The position numbers and the translations under genes are program-made. A stretch of DNA of 64,000 nucleotides, from assembly GCF_002906255.1 (NCBI RefSeq), contig NZ_POTC01000013.1, positions 1 to 64,000 on the forward strand. Direction: 5' to 3'. The DNA is from Novacetimonas maltaceti (GTDB lineage Bacteria; Pseudomonadota; Alphaproteobacteria; Acetobacterales; Acetobacteraceae). Each line of letters starts with the position of its first letter. Position 1 is the first letter of the stretch. Under the pieces are notes generated by a model. That model was not told where the DNA came from. It was given only the letters and a program-made list of their open reading frames with translations, and did not search any database. Shown here one piece after another: positions 18,013 through 27,224 of the stretch.

Positions 18013-19965
18013 TCAGGGTTTCTGCGGGGCAAAGATGCTGGCTGCCGGTGTGGGGGCATGCACGTCAATCCAGCTGCTGGCGACGTCCACGCTGATCTGC
18101 GCCGGTTTGTAGGCGCTGGCGGGGGCAAGGAAGATATTGTCCACATATGTCTGCGGATTGCGGTCATAAAGCGGGAACCAGCTTGACTGCACCTGAATCA
18201 TGATCCGGTGTCCCGGCAGGAAGGTATGATCCGCCACGGGCAGGTTGAATTTGTACAGCTGCGGCGTATTGGCAGGGATGGGTTCGGGATGCTCAAAGCT
18301 CTTGCGATAGCGCCCGCGCAGGATGTCGGCGCTGACCATCAACTGGTATCCGCCCATTTCACGCTGCTCGGGAACCTCGTCAGGATAGACGTCGATCAGC
18401 TTGACGACGAAATCCCCATCGGTGCCGGTGGTGGAGGCCGTCAGGTGGACCACCGGCTGTCCCTTGATCGTAAAGGGCTGTGTCAGAACGCCCGATGTCA
18501 TGGTCAGGACGTCAGGCCGGGCGGAGAAGTTCCGCTGGTCCATCGTCAGCCACTTTGCCCACGGCGAACCGGGGACGCCCTTGGTCAGCACGGGACGGGG
18601 GATGTAGGTGACCGGGTGCGCCGGGTCGGACACATATTGCTGCGTGCCCGCACCGGCGGCCGGGGCGGTGAAGGCCAGTCCGTGTTCCGGCTGGAAATGC
18701 AGGCTGGTGCACCCCGTCGCGCAATCCGGTGACGGCAGGGCATTGGAGGATTCCCACACATTCTCCCCGGTGCGGAACGCGGTCACGCGCGCGGGCAGGG
18801 GAATGGAGGGGTCCTTCAGGTAATGCGCGAGGAAGGGTTCAAGCACCTTCTTGCGGAAATACAGGCCGGTATCGGCATGAAAATCAATATCGCCCAGCGT
18901 GCCGGCTTCCTTCGCCTCGCCGCCATGGTTCCACGGCCCCATCGTGAGATAGAGGTTGGACGCCGCCGAAGGGGTCTTCTGCAGTGCGTAATAGGTCGCG
19001 ATCGCGCCGTAGATGTCTTCCTGGTCCCACAGGCTGTGCACCAGCATCGTCGGAACCTTCAGCCCCTCCTTCTGCAGCAGCTTGTCCATCGCCTGATCCT
19101 GCCAGTAGGAATCATAGGACGGATGCGCCAGGATCTGGTTGAAGAAGCCGATCTGCTCCATGCCCCGCGATTTGCCCACCATGCCGGCCGACACGCCCTT
19201 GAGGTACACGTCATAGGCGTCGTACTCGCTGGCCCACCATTTCTGCATGCTCTTGCGCGTGGCGTCCTGCGTATAGATGTAGGGCAGCGTTTCCTCGCGG
19301 AAGGCGCCATTGTGGAACCAGTCATCCCCCATCCAGCCATCGACCATCGGGTTCATCGGAACCGAGACCTTGAGCGCCGGGTGCGGGTGGAACAGCGCCG
19401 TCAGCGCGGTATAGCCATCATAGGAGATCCCGATGATCCCGACCTTCCTGTTGCTCTGCGGAAGGTTGTGGATCAGCCATTCGATCGTGTCCCACGTGTC
19501 CGTCGCATAATCCACCGGCGCGCCATTGAGCGGGCCATGCAGCGGGCGGGCCATGACATAGCTGCCTTCGGACCCGTGCTTGCCGCGCACGTCCTGGATG
19601 ACACGGATATACCCGCCATCGGCAATCACGTCGGGCATGTTGTCATAGCCCTGCATGATCGAACCCATGTGCCCGCTATAGGCATAGGAGACCATGTGGT
19701 CGGCGCTGTAGGGCGTGCGTGTCAGCAGGATGGGCGCGTCATGCGCGGCCCGGGGGATCAGGATGACGGTATACAGCTTCGTCCCGTCACGCATCGGGAT
19801 CATGACATCCTTGCGGACATAGTCGAAGCTGGAATCCACGACCTGGAATTTATCCGGCATGTCAGGGGCGATGCCACCCGGCGGCGCCTCCTGTGCCAGG
19901 GCGGCCATGGAGAAAGCAGCAAAACATCCTGACAGCAGAAGTATTTTTTTCATCATCGGTCTCAT
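18013..19965 (-). CDS. aehA: Alpha-amino acid ester hydrolase (CocE/NonD, beta-lactam acylase type)
   Basis: A 650-residue exported protein (signal peptide to MAALAQ, residue 25) of the X-Pro dipeptidyl-peptidase/CocE fold. Ser181 in GISYDGY, Asp314 in LWDQEDIYG and His347 in PWNHGGE match the spacing of the Ser205/Asp338/His370 triad that I recall for the Acetobacter turbidans enzyme. The segment PMVDGWMGDDWFHNGAF (206-222) carries acidic residues in the region of the carboxylate cluster that binds the substrate alpha-amino group. Such enzymes hydrolyse esters and amides of alpha-amino acids, including D-phenylglycine beta-lactams. It lies 56 bases behind a TonB receptor and probably shares its transcript. 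GISYDGY differs from the usual GSSYEGF, so specificity may differ. Confidence 0.87.
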   Translation of the reverse strand: MRPMMKKILLLSGCFAAFSMAALAQEAPPGGIAPDMPDKFQVVDSSFDYVRKDVMIPMRDGTKLYTVILIPRAAHDAPILLTRTPYSADHMVSYAYSGHMGSIMQGYDNMPDVIADGGYIRVIQDVRGKHGSEGSYVMARPLHGPLNGAPVDYATDTWDTIEWLIHNLPQSNRKVGIIGISYDGYTALTALFHPHPALKVSVPMNPMVDGWMGDDWFHNGAFREETLPYIYTQDATRKSMQKWWASEYDAYDVYLKGVSAGMVGKSRGMEQIGFFNQILAHPSYDSYWQDQAMDKLLQKEGLKVPTMLVHSLWDQEDIYGAIATYYALQKTPSAASNLYLTMGPWNHGGEAKEAGTLGDIDFHADTGLYFRKKVLEPFLAHYLKDPSIPLPARVTAFRTGENVWESSNALPSPDCATGCTSLHFQPEHGLAFTAPAAGAGTQQYVSDPAHPVTYIPRPVLTKGVPGSPWAKWLTMDQRNFSARPDVLTMTSGVLTQPFTIKGQPVVHLTASTTGTDGDFVVKLIDVYPDEVPEQREMGGYQLMVSADILRGRYRKSFEHPEPIPANTPQLYKFNLPVADHTFLPGHRIMIQVQSSWFPLYDRNPQTYVDNIFLAPASAYKPAQISVDVASSWIDVHAPTPAASIFAPQKP

Positions 19966-20021
19966 GCAGCGTACAGAAAACGGGCCGGACCCGAAGGCCC
20001 GGCCCCGTCAGGCGGAGTTTC

Positions 20022-22547
20022 TCAGAACTCGGCCGAGATGGTGCCAAAGAATTCGCGCGGTGCCGCGACGAACAGGTTGGCGTTGTCATCACCCGTGACC
20101 GATGCCGCGCCATACACGCCACCGATATAGTTGGTGTTGAACAGGTTGGTGATGCCGAACGTGGTCTTGAGGTTGTGGGTGAAGCCGATCTTGCCGAAGT
20201 TGTAGGCAAGGTTGAGGTTCGCCAGCCAGTAGGAGGGGATCTTCTCGTCGTTCATGTAGGTCATGGGACGCGAACCGATATAGTTCACGTTGAAGTTGAA
20301 CATGGCCCGCTTGTAGGTGTAGTTCAGGTTCGCCTTATACATGAACTTGGGATAGTAGACCTGGTGCTTTCCCTTGATGTCGTAAGTCGTTCCGCTGTAG
20401 TTGATCGACCGGCTCTGGTATTCGGCGTTGTTCCAGCTGAAGCTGTTGGTGATTTCCAGCCCCTTGAACGGACGCACCGTGCCCTGCACGTCCGCGCCGT
20501 TCATGGTTTCGCGGCCGACGTTGAGGAAGGCGTTGTTGGAGTTGTTGGCCGTCCCTTCGGTGATGGCCGCAAGGCGGTTGTAATAATCCGTGTGGTAGAA
20601 GTCCACCGAACCGGAGAAGTAGCGCGAGTTGTAGCGGTAACCCACGACATAGTTCCAGGTGCGTTCCGGCTTCAGCTTGCTCTTGTTCTGGTTGAACACC
20701 GTCTGCGCCGAAGTGGTGGAATTGCCCAGGCCACCCCACGCCGTGTCCGAATCCGTCTGCGAATAGTAATCGTAGGCGCGCATGTTTTCCGCAATATCCC
20801 AGTAGATTTCATGGTTGCGGAGGAAGTGGTAGTCAAAGCTGAAGTGCGGCAGGAACGCGTCCGAAGCCGTCATGGTGCCGCTGACGGGGTGACGGTAATA
20901 GGCGTTCCAGCCCTCGGCGATCAGCTTGTCGGTATAGTCGGCCTTCGTGCCGCCATGCGTCGTCTGCGTCATGGAACGGAAACCGGCCAGCAGCGTCATG
21001 CCGGGCATGATGGTCCAGCGATCCTGCAGGAAGAAGCTGAAGGTGTTGGTGTTGAAGCTGTTGTTGAACCACGTGGCGCCCGAACCCGCAGGCATGTCGG
21101 AATCGTCGTTGTGGCCAGTGGTCAGGCCGTCCTCATACAGGCGTTCGTTATAGACCCACTTGTTGTTTTCGTACCAGACGCCCGTTTCGATATGGTTGTG
21201 GTGCGGGGCCTCGATCGCGAATTTCTGCGTGAAGCCAAGGCGGCGCATGAACGCGTGGCTGCCGATCAGGGCCTGCGGCACGCCGGAGACGGTCCCGTCG
21301 GAGTTCAGCGACACGGGTCCGTAGGACGGCGAGGTCAGGAAGTTGTTGGTGCCGCCATAGATGGCGCTGTTGACGTTGCCATAGACGATCGTGTCGGACG
21401 TCACGTTCTTGAAGATGTCGTAATGCAGCGACACGTTCGACATGTAGGTGCGCTGCAGCTGCGACGCATCCCAGGCGTAATCGCCCACTTCGTCATTGGA
21501 CAGGATGCCCTGCACCGACGACGGCACCTGGTCGGTATACTGCGCATAGTAGGCCCACAGCTTGGCCTTTTCGTAATCGGGCTTCAGGTAGGTCGAATAC
21601 CGGCCCATCTTCTGCCACATGTTCTTCGTCATCGTCAGGTAGTTGGACTGCGTGAAGTCGCCATACCCGAAGAAGGCCGTCAGCTTGCCGCGGTCACCCA
21701 GCGGCTGGACCAGCTTGGCGTCCGCCTGCAGTTCGTCCTGATAGCCCTGGCCCTTCCACAGGTTGGTATCGGTGCGCGCGAAGGAGGCGTAGAATTTCGT
21801 GCCCGTGGAATTGAGCACGCCGCTGTCCACGCGGCCATAGGTGCGGAACGCGTTATAGCTGCCGAAGGTCTGGCTGACCTTGCCGCCGGCCTTGTCCTTG
21901 GGGTCCGACGTCACGTAGCTCATCGCGCCGCCAAGGTTCTGCGTGGAGAATGAATCCAGCGCCCCCGCGCCCTGCGACATCGTCATGCCGCCGATGTCGT
22001 CCTGGATCATCGCCTGCGTGATCGACACGCCGTTGCTGTTGGCAAAGCCCTGCGTGCCCATCGGCATGCCGTCGAGGGTCGCGCCGATCTGCATCTGCGT
22101 GAAGCCGCGCACGTAGAACGTGTTGCCATAGGTATCAAGGCCGAACGCGTCGGTGGAGGTGAAGTTCGCCCCCGGCGTGGTCTGGGCCAGCACCTGCATG
22201 GGGTTCGTGCCTTCGACGAAGCGGTCCATGACCTGGCGTGTCACCGCGACCTCGGACCCATGGCTGCGCACGCGCGATGCACTGACCGTCAGGGCCTCGG
22301 GCGTTGCACTGGCGAGCTGGCGCGTCGCGGTGCCCGTGTGCGTGCGTGCCGTGGTCTTTGCAGCAGGCCGGGTGCTGGTGCGGTGCGTGGCCGTTGTCGT
22401 TGTTGCCGTCGTGGCGGTCGTGTCCGCAGCGGAGGCCGAAGCACATGTCCCGATGGACGAGAACACGGTGTAGCCCGTTATCGCCGAACAGAGTAGAAGC
22501 CACGATTTCTTTTTTGAATACTGCATGGGTCCAGGCTTGCTGAGCAT
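20022..22547 (-). CDS. TonB-dependent outer-membrane receptor
   Basis: An 841-residue receptor. A signal peptide (to about residue 41) is followed by an unusual Thr/Ala-rich linker (residues 42-80), then the plug (QVMDRFVEGTNPMQVLAQ near 105; FYVRGFTQMQIGATLDGMPMG near 145; LGGAMSYVTSDP near 205) and a 22-strand barrel ending in FFGTISAEF with the C-terminal aromatic. The ATG at 22547 has GCAGGATAACAA upstream, a good ribosome site. It precedes the ester hydrolase gene in an operon, so it may import the enzyme's substrate or products. Its plug is unlike the siderophore receptors of this window, and the substrate is unknown. Confidence 0.93.
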   Translation of the reverse strand: MLSKPGPMQYSKKKSWLLLCSAITGYTVFSSIGTCASASAADTTATTATTTTATHRTSTRPAAKTTARTHTGTATRQLASATPEALTVSASRVRSHGSEVAVTRQVMDRFVEGTNPMQVLAQTTPGANFTSTDAFGLDTYGNTFYVRGFTQMQIGATLDGMPMGTQGFANSNGVSITQAMIQDDIGGMTMSQGAGALDSFSTQNLGGAMSYVTSDPKDKAGGKVSQTFGSYNAFRTYGRVDSGVLNSTGTKFYASFARTDTNLWKGQGYQDELQADAKLVQPLGDRGKLTAFFGYGDFTQSNYLTMTKNMWQKMGRYSTYLKPDYEKAKLWAYYAQYTDQVPSSVQGILSNDEVGDYAWDASQLQRTYMSNVSLHYDIFKNVTSDTIVYGNVNSAIYGGTNNFLTSPSYGPVSLNSDGTVSGVPQALIGSHAFMRRLGFTQKFAIEAPHHNHIETGVWYENNKWVYNERLYEDGLTTGHNDDSDMPAGSGATWFNNSFNTNTFSFFLQDRWTIMPGMTLLAGFRSMTQTTHGGTKADYTDKLIAEGWNAYYRHPVSGTMTASDAFLPHFSFDYHFLRNHEIYWDIAENMRAYDYYSQTDSDTAWGGLGNSTTSAQTVFNQNKSKLKPERTWNYVVGYRYNSRYFSGSVDFYHTDYYNRLAAITEGTANNSNNAFLNVGRETMNGADVQGTVRPFKGLEITNSFSWNNAEYQSRSINYSGTTYDIKGKHQVYYPKFMYKANLNYTYKRAMFNFNVNYIGSRPMTYMNDEKIPSYWLANLNLAYNFGKIGFTHNLKTTFGITNLFNTNYIGGVYGAASVTGDDNANLFVAAPREFFGTISAEF

Positions 22548-22657
22548 TTGTTATCCTGCTTCAGATCGGGTTGCGACATGTTCTTCGAAAACGGCACATA
22601 ATCCTGATTTTGGCAGGATCGGGATCGGGGTGGTGTGATTCAGTTCTTTGGCGAAAT

Positions 22658-22719
22658 ATTTTAGGTTCGTGCGGCCCTTGTCAACAACTGAAACCATGCC
22701 TTGCTTAACCTGTAGTTAA
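22658..22719 (-). promoter_or_regulatory. Promoter and LysR-like box of the TonB-ester hydrolase operon
   Basis: On the minus strand TTGACA (22684-22679) and TAAAAT (22663-22658) are separated by 15 bases. TTAACC-TGT-AGTTAA (22705-22719), an inverted repeat with one mismatch, lies upstream. Its centre would be at about -61 from the predicted start point, where LysR recognition boxes usually lie. The short spacer suits an activator-dependent promoter. Confidence 0.48.
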
Positions 22720-23552
22720 ATGGCCGCCCCATGGCCGGAAATACAGGAAAGTCTTTTCCTGCCCTTAATTATTCCATTTTCGTAATGACATAGTGTGACA
22801 ACTGGCGCCTGTCTCTGTCATTACATGAAAAGTACGATGGTCCTTCGCCTGCAGGCTCAGTTCATGAAATTGCAGGCGTTCCTGCGAAGGCAGGGCGGCA
22901 GGAATATCCCGCCACCGCCGTCGCAAGCGGCAGGCTGACCCCCATCAGGCGGGCCGTGGCACGGATAATTTCCTGATTGTATCAGGATATTTCTGCGCCG
23001 GGCCATCCTGTGTCCCCGCAAGGGCGGGGCTGTTCCTGGATTGGCTTTGGAATAGATGCATGCCCCAACTCCCCAGAAACATTGATGTCAGGCAGACTAT
23101 TTCAGTGGGGGTGGTTTCATGTCAATTCCAAATATGACCCTTGCCTGCCCGTCATGGGTGAAGAAGCATCACTGTGGCAGGAATGTCGCACATATCTGGC
23201 ATGACATTAAGAATAGCCGTGTTATATCAACGCGATGTCTGGATGTCACGCCTGTGTGCGCATCGGGCACGCCACCCTATAACCGCTGGTTATACATCCA
23301 TGATCAGATGGAATTGGATATTGCCGGCAATCCAGTACAGTCTGGTAACAATGGCGGCCCGGCCTGAGTACACGCCGTCACGTCTGGAAGACGGGCCGTG
23401 CGCCCGCCATAGACGCACGGCAATGGTGATTGCCCGCACCGGTTGTTATGTCATACAGTCTTCTGGCATCAGGGGTTTTCACGAATCCCGTACCCGGAAT
23501 GCGGGCATGGGGAGGGGCAGGGAACCGCCGGTGATGTTTGGGGCATGAGTAG
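22720..23552. other. Long intergenic region between divergent operons
   Basis: No coding sequence could be supported. Visible structure: a hairpin CAGGAAA-GTCT-TTTCCTG (22744-22761), an inverted repeat CGCCTGCA...TGCAGGCG (about 22846-22880) inside CCTTCGC...GCGAAGG, and the 17-base palindrome at 23278-23294. Short open frames at 22977-23548 have no family features. Confidence 0.5.
23278..23294 (+). promoter_or_regulatory. Palindromic LysR-type operator upstream of the peptide ABC operon
   Basis: TATAACC-GCT-GGTTATA, a perfect 7-bp inverted repeat. The core TAACC-N3-GGTTA (T-N11-A) is the same as the dadA-operon box. It is 259 bases before the start of the solute-binding protein gene, leaving room for a promoter; no convincing -35/-10 pair was found. 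Confidence 0.52.
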
Positions 23553-25232
23553 TTGCGATTGATATTGTGGTCCGCGCGTTACGTGTCCCGTTACCTGCTG
23601 GTGCATCTGTCTGCCCTTGTGCTGTTGTGCGGCACGGTGCATGCGGCGGCGCAGGACCATCATGGCGGGGAACTGCGCCTGCTGGGCAGCACGTCGGGTG
23701 GCACGCTGGACCCGCAGCTGCATTATACCCCGGTCTACCTGCAGGTTTTTTCCGCCATGTACGATGGCCTCCTGACCTATCGCAAGGCGGGGGGTGCTGC
23801 AGGGGACGAGGTCGTGGCGGACCTGGCCACGGCCCTGCCGCAGCCCGGGGACGGGGGGCGGACATGGACCTTCTACCTGCGTCCGGGCATCCGGTTTTCC
23901 GACGGGCGGCCCGTGCGGGTGGAGGATGTGCAGGCCTCCTTCCGGCGCATCTTCCGTGTTGGCAGCCCGACCGCCAGCAGCTTTTACGAAAATATCGTCG
24001 GCGCGCACGACTGCCTGCGCCAGCCCCATGCCTGCACCCTGTCCGATGGGGTGCAGGTGGACCCGGCCACCGGGCGCATCACGTTCCACCTTGTCGAACC
24101 TGATGCGGAATTCCTGACCAAGCTGGCCTATCCCCATGCCGTGATCCTGCCGGCCGATACCCCGGACCACGATGTTGGCACGACGCCCGTGCCGGGGACG
24201 GGGGCCTATCGCGTCGTGTCCTATGACCCGCAGCAGTCGCTGCGCCTTGCGCGCAACCCGTATTTCCATCTCTGGAGCGATGCGGCGCAGCCCGAAGGGT
24301 ATGTCGATACGATCACCTACAGCTTCGGCCTGCGTGACGAGGACGAGGTCACGTCGGTGGAGGCCGGGCATGACGACTGGATGTTCGAGGTCAAGCCCCT
24401 CGACCGTCTGGGTGAACTTGGCGCGCGTTTCCCCGACCGGGTGCATATCAACCCGTCGCTGCACATCGTCTATGTGCCGCTCAACGTCAATATCCCGCCT
24501 TTCAGCAATGCCATGGCGCGGCAGGCCGTGGCGTGGGCGCTCGACCGGCATGCGGCGGCCATTTTCTATGGCGGCCCGGCGGTGGCGACGCCAATGTGCG
24601 ACATGGCGCCCCCCAATGTGCTGGCGCCGGTGGGGCAATGTCCCTATACCCTGCCGGCCGTATCCGCGTCCGGCTGGCCCCGGCCCGACCTTGCGCGCGC
24701 GCGTGAACTCGTCACGAAAAGCGGGACGCAGGGGCAGGCCGTGACCATCGTCGTGCAGACGGATTCAACACAGCGTGGGATCGGGGCATGGATGCGTGAC
24801 CGCCTGCAGCAGATCGGCTACAGGGCGTCAGTGCGTGAGATCAGCCGGGGAGTGCAGTTTTCCTATATCCAGAACAGCGCCAACAACGTGCAGGTCAGCC
24901 TGACGAGCTGGTTTGGCGATTACCCTTCGCCGTCGAACTTCCTGTACCTGCTGTTTGCCTGTTCCAGCTTCCACCCGCATTCGGATAATTCGATCAACAT
25001 TCCCGGCTATTGCAATCCCGCGCTGGATGCCATCATGCATCAGGCGCTTCAGGAACAGCGCGATCCGATCCGCATGGCCCTGTGGCGTCAGGCCTCCAAC
25101 ATGATCAACAGTGATGAGCCCGCCGTGCCCCTTCTTGCCATCAAGGATGTCGACCTGGTGTCCGCCCGCCTGGGAAACTATGCCTACCATACCCTTTACC
25201 ACATGCTCGTCGCGCGGGCGTGGGTGCGGTAA
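23553..25232 (+). CDS. Peptide ABC transporter, periplasmic solute-binding protein (family 5)
   Basis: A 559-residue SBP_bac_5 (DppA/OppA-type) protein. A signal segment (SRYLLVHLSALVLLCGTVHA) is followed by LDPQLHYTPVYLQVFSAMYDGL (near 50), LRPGIRFSDGRPVRVEDVQASF (near 110) and the C-terminal ARAWVR. No ATG is available: a TAG ends just before TTG 23553, so translation starts at TTG 23553/23559 or GTG 23583. It begins a five-gene operon and overlaps the next gene as TAATG. The family binds di- to oligopeptides, nickel or opines; context favours peptides, perhaps with D-residues. Confidence 0.9.
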   Translation: MRLILWSARYVSRYLLVHLSALVLLCGTVHAAAQDHHGGELRLLGSTSGGTLDPQLHYTPVYLQVFSAMYDGLLTYRKAGGAAGDEVVADLATALPQPGDGGRTWTFYLRPGIRFSDGRPVRVEDVQASFRRIFRVGSPTASSFYENIVGAHDCLRQPHACTLSDGVQVDPATGRITFHLVEPDAEFLTKLAYPHAVILPADTPDHDVGTTPVPGTGAYRVVSYDPQQSLRLARNPYFHLWSDAAQPEGYVDTITYSFGLRDEDEVTSVEAGHDDWMFEVKPLDRLGELGARFPDRVHINPSLHIVYVPLNVNIPPFSNAMARQAVAWALDRHAAAIFYGGPAVATPMCDMAPPNVLAPVGQCPYTLPAVSASGWPRPDLARARELVTKSGTQGQAVTIVVQTDSTQRGIGAWMRDRLQQIGYRASVREISRGVQFSYIQNSANNVQVSLTSWFGDYPSPSNFLYLLFACSSFHPHSDNSINIPGYCNPALDAIMHQALQEQRDPIRMALWRQASNMINSDEPAVPLLAIKDVDLVSARLGNYAYHTLYHMLVARAWVR

Positions 25233-26236
25233 TGGAACGCGACCTTCCTGCCCCGCCCGCGGGGCCGTGGCGCCAGGCCGCGCGGTCCATCGCGCGCAAC
25301 CGTTCGGCCATGGCGGCGCTGGCGACGCTGGCGCTGGTGACGCTGGCGTGCATGCTGGCCCCCCTGTATGCCCGGCATATCGCGCATACGGACCCGTTCG
25401 CCTCCAACGTGGCGGGCAGCATCACGCTCGACGGGCATGAGGTGGACATCATGCAGCCCAATGACAACCCGCTCCATCTCGGGCTCAGCCCCATCGGCCC
25501 GACATGGCATGCGACCTACCTGCTGGGGGCCGACAGCCAGGGACGCGACCTGGCCTCGCGCCTGCTGTATGGCGGGCGCAACTCGCTGCTGGTTTCCTCC
25601 TGCGCTGCGGTGATGTGCCTTGTGCTGGCGGCGACGGCGGGGATCATCGCGGGGTTTTCGGGCGGGATCATCGATGCGCTGCTGTCGCGCATGATGGATA
25701 TCATGTGGGCGGTGCCGGTATACCTGTTCGCGATTTCCCTTTCGATCGTCACCGTCAGCCATGGACTGCAACTCGGGCCACTTACGGTGCGGGCCGACAG
25801 CCTGTTCATCCCCATCTTCATCATCGCGCTGGTCTACGTGCCCTATGCCGCGCGGCCGATACGCGGGCGGGTCATGGCGCTGCGGCAGGCCGAATTCGTG
25901 ACGGCCGCGCGCTGCCTTGGCGTGCCGCGCTGGCGCATTGTCGTGCGGGACATCCTGCCCAACGTCACCACCACGCTGGTGATGCTCGGCCCGCTGCTGA
26001 TGGCGCTTTCGCTGCTGGCGGAAAGCGCGCTGTCGTTCCTCTCGCTTGGCGTGCAGGCGCCGGCGGCGTCGTGGGGAACCATCATCCAGGACGGGGAGGG
26101 GCTGATCTATATCCGTCCCATGGTGGCGGTGGCGCCCGGCCTGGCCATCGTGGTGGTGGTGCTGGCGCTCAACATCCTTGGTGACGGGCTGCGTGACGCG
26201 CTGGATGTGCGCGATGCGGCGCGGCGGTCATCGTGA
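25232..26236 (+). CDS. Peptide ABC transporter permease, DppC/OppC type
   Basis: A 334-residue inner-membrane protein with an N-terminal helix (AALATLALVTLACMLAPLY), the OppC-type segment LLGADSQGRDLASRLLYGGRNSL near 110, and about five further helices. The inner-membrane motif for ATPase contact is EFVTAARCLGVPRWRIVVRDILPN near 230. The ATG at 25232 overlaps the stop of the binding-protein gene (TAATG), so an upstream in-frame GTG (25220) is less likely. It would form the channel with the following permease. Confidence 0.93.
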   Translation: MERDLPAPPAGPWRQAARSIARNRSAMAALATLALVTLACMLAPLYARHIAHTDPFASNVAGSITLDGHEVDIMQPNDNPLHLGLSPIGPTWHATYLLGADSQGRDLASRLLYGGRNSLLVSSCAAVMCLVLAATAGIIAGFSGGIIDALLSRMMDIMWAVPVYLFAISLSIVTVSHGLQLGPLTVRADSLFIPIFIIALVYVPYAARPIRGRVMALRQAEFVTAARCLGVPRWRIVVRDILPNVTTTLVMLGPLLMALSLLAESALSFLSLGVQAPAASWGTIIQDGEGLIYIRPMVAVAPGLAIVVVVLALNILGDGLRDALDVRDAARRSS

Positions 26237-26249
26237 AGGGGACGCGGTC

Positions 26250-27224
26250 ATGATGCTTGCCCTGCTGCGCCGCCTGGGACAGACGCTTTTCGTGCTGTTC
26301 GGGATTTCGGCGCTGGTGTTCGTGGTGTTCTTTGCAACGCCGGGGGCGGACCCCACGGCGCGCATTGCCGGGCGCAATGCGTCGCCTGCCGTGATGGAGA
26401 AGGTGCGCAGGGAATATGGCTTCGACCGGTCCCTGCCGGTGCAGTACGCCACGATGATGAAAAAGCTGTTCATCACGCGCGACCTTGCCTCCTACGTGGA
26501 CCGGGGCGAACTGGTGGTGCCGGAGATCATGCGCGCGGCTCCCGTCACGGCGTCGCTTGTCTGTGGCGCGGCGGCGATCTGGGTCGTGGTGTCGATCGCC
26601 ATGGGGACGCTGGCCGCGGCGATGAAGGATACATGGGTTGACCGGACCCTGATGATGGCCGGACTGGTGGGGATTTCCATGCCGGTCTTCTGGCTGGGGC
26701 AGGTGACCAACCTTGTGACGCAGAGCCGCTATCACGACACATGGCTGTTTTCGTGGGTGCCGGGCCTGGGCTACATCCCCTTTACCGAAAGCCCGCTGGG
26801 CTGGTTCCGTGCGCTGGTGATCCCGTGGGTCGTGCTGGCGGTCATGTTCATCGGCATCTACAGCCGCGTGCTGCGCGCCGACCTCGTGGCGCTGTCGGGG
26901 GAGGATTTCATCCGCACCGCGCGCGCCAAGGGACTGTCGCCGGTGCGCATCCTGCTGTGGCACGGCCTGCGGACGTCGATGATCACGTTCGTTTCGCTGT
27001 TCGGGCTGGATTTCGCGCAGCTTGTCGGTGGTGGCGCGCTGCTGACGGAGGTCGTCTTCGGACTGCCCGGTGTTGGGCACCTGACATATCAGGCGCTTAC
27101 CAACCTCGACCTGCCGGTCATCATGGCGACCGTGATGTATTCCGCCGTCTTCGTGGTGATGGCGAATGCGGCGGTGGACGTGGTGTATGTGTTCCTTGAC
27201 CCGAGGGTGCGTGATGGCCGCTGA
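26250..27224 (+). CDS. Peptide ABC transporter permease, DppB/OppB type
   Basis: A 324-residue inner-membrane protein of the OppB/DppB family: an N-terminal helix LGQTLFVLFGISALVFVVFF, FATPGADPTARIAGRNAS with the following VRREYGFDRSLPVQY, and the coupling motif EDFIRTARAKGLSPVRILLWHGLR near 215. GAAGGGG lies 11 bases before ATG 26250, 13 bases after the previous stop. It pairs with the DppC-type subunit to make the membrane pore. Confidence 0.93.
   Translation: MMLALLRRLGQTLFVLFGISALVFVVFFATPGADPTARIAGRNASPAVMEKVRREYGFDRSLPVQYATMMKKLFITRDLASYVDRGELVVPEIMRAAPVTASLVCGAAAIWVVVSIAMGTLAAAMKDTWVDRTLMMAGLVGISMPVFWLGQVTNLVTQSRYHDTWLFSWVPGLGYIPFTESPLGWFRALVIPWVVLAVMFIGIYSRVLRADLVALSGEDFIRTARAKGLSPVRILLWHGLRTSMITFVSLFGLDFAQLVGGGALLTEVVFGLPGVGHLTYQALTNLDLPVIMATVMYSAVFVVMANAAVDVVYVFLDPRVRDGR

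Noticed and set aside
22977-23548. Overlapping short frames of 75-124 codons
   Set aside because: No ribosome sites of note, no family likeness, and they overlap each other and the palindromic operator.
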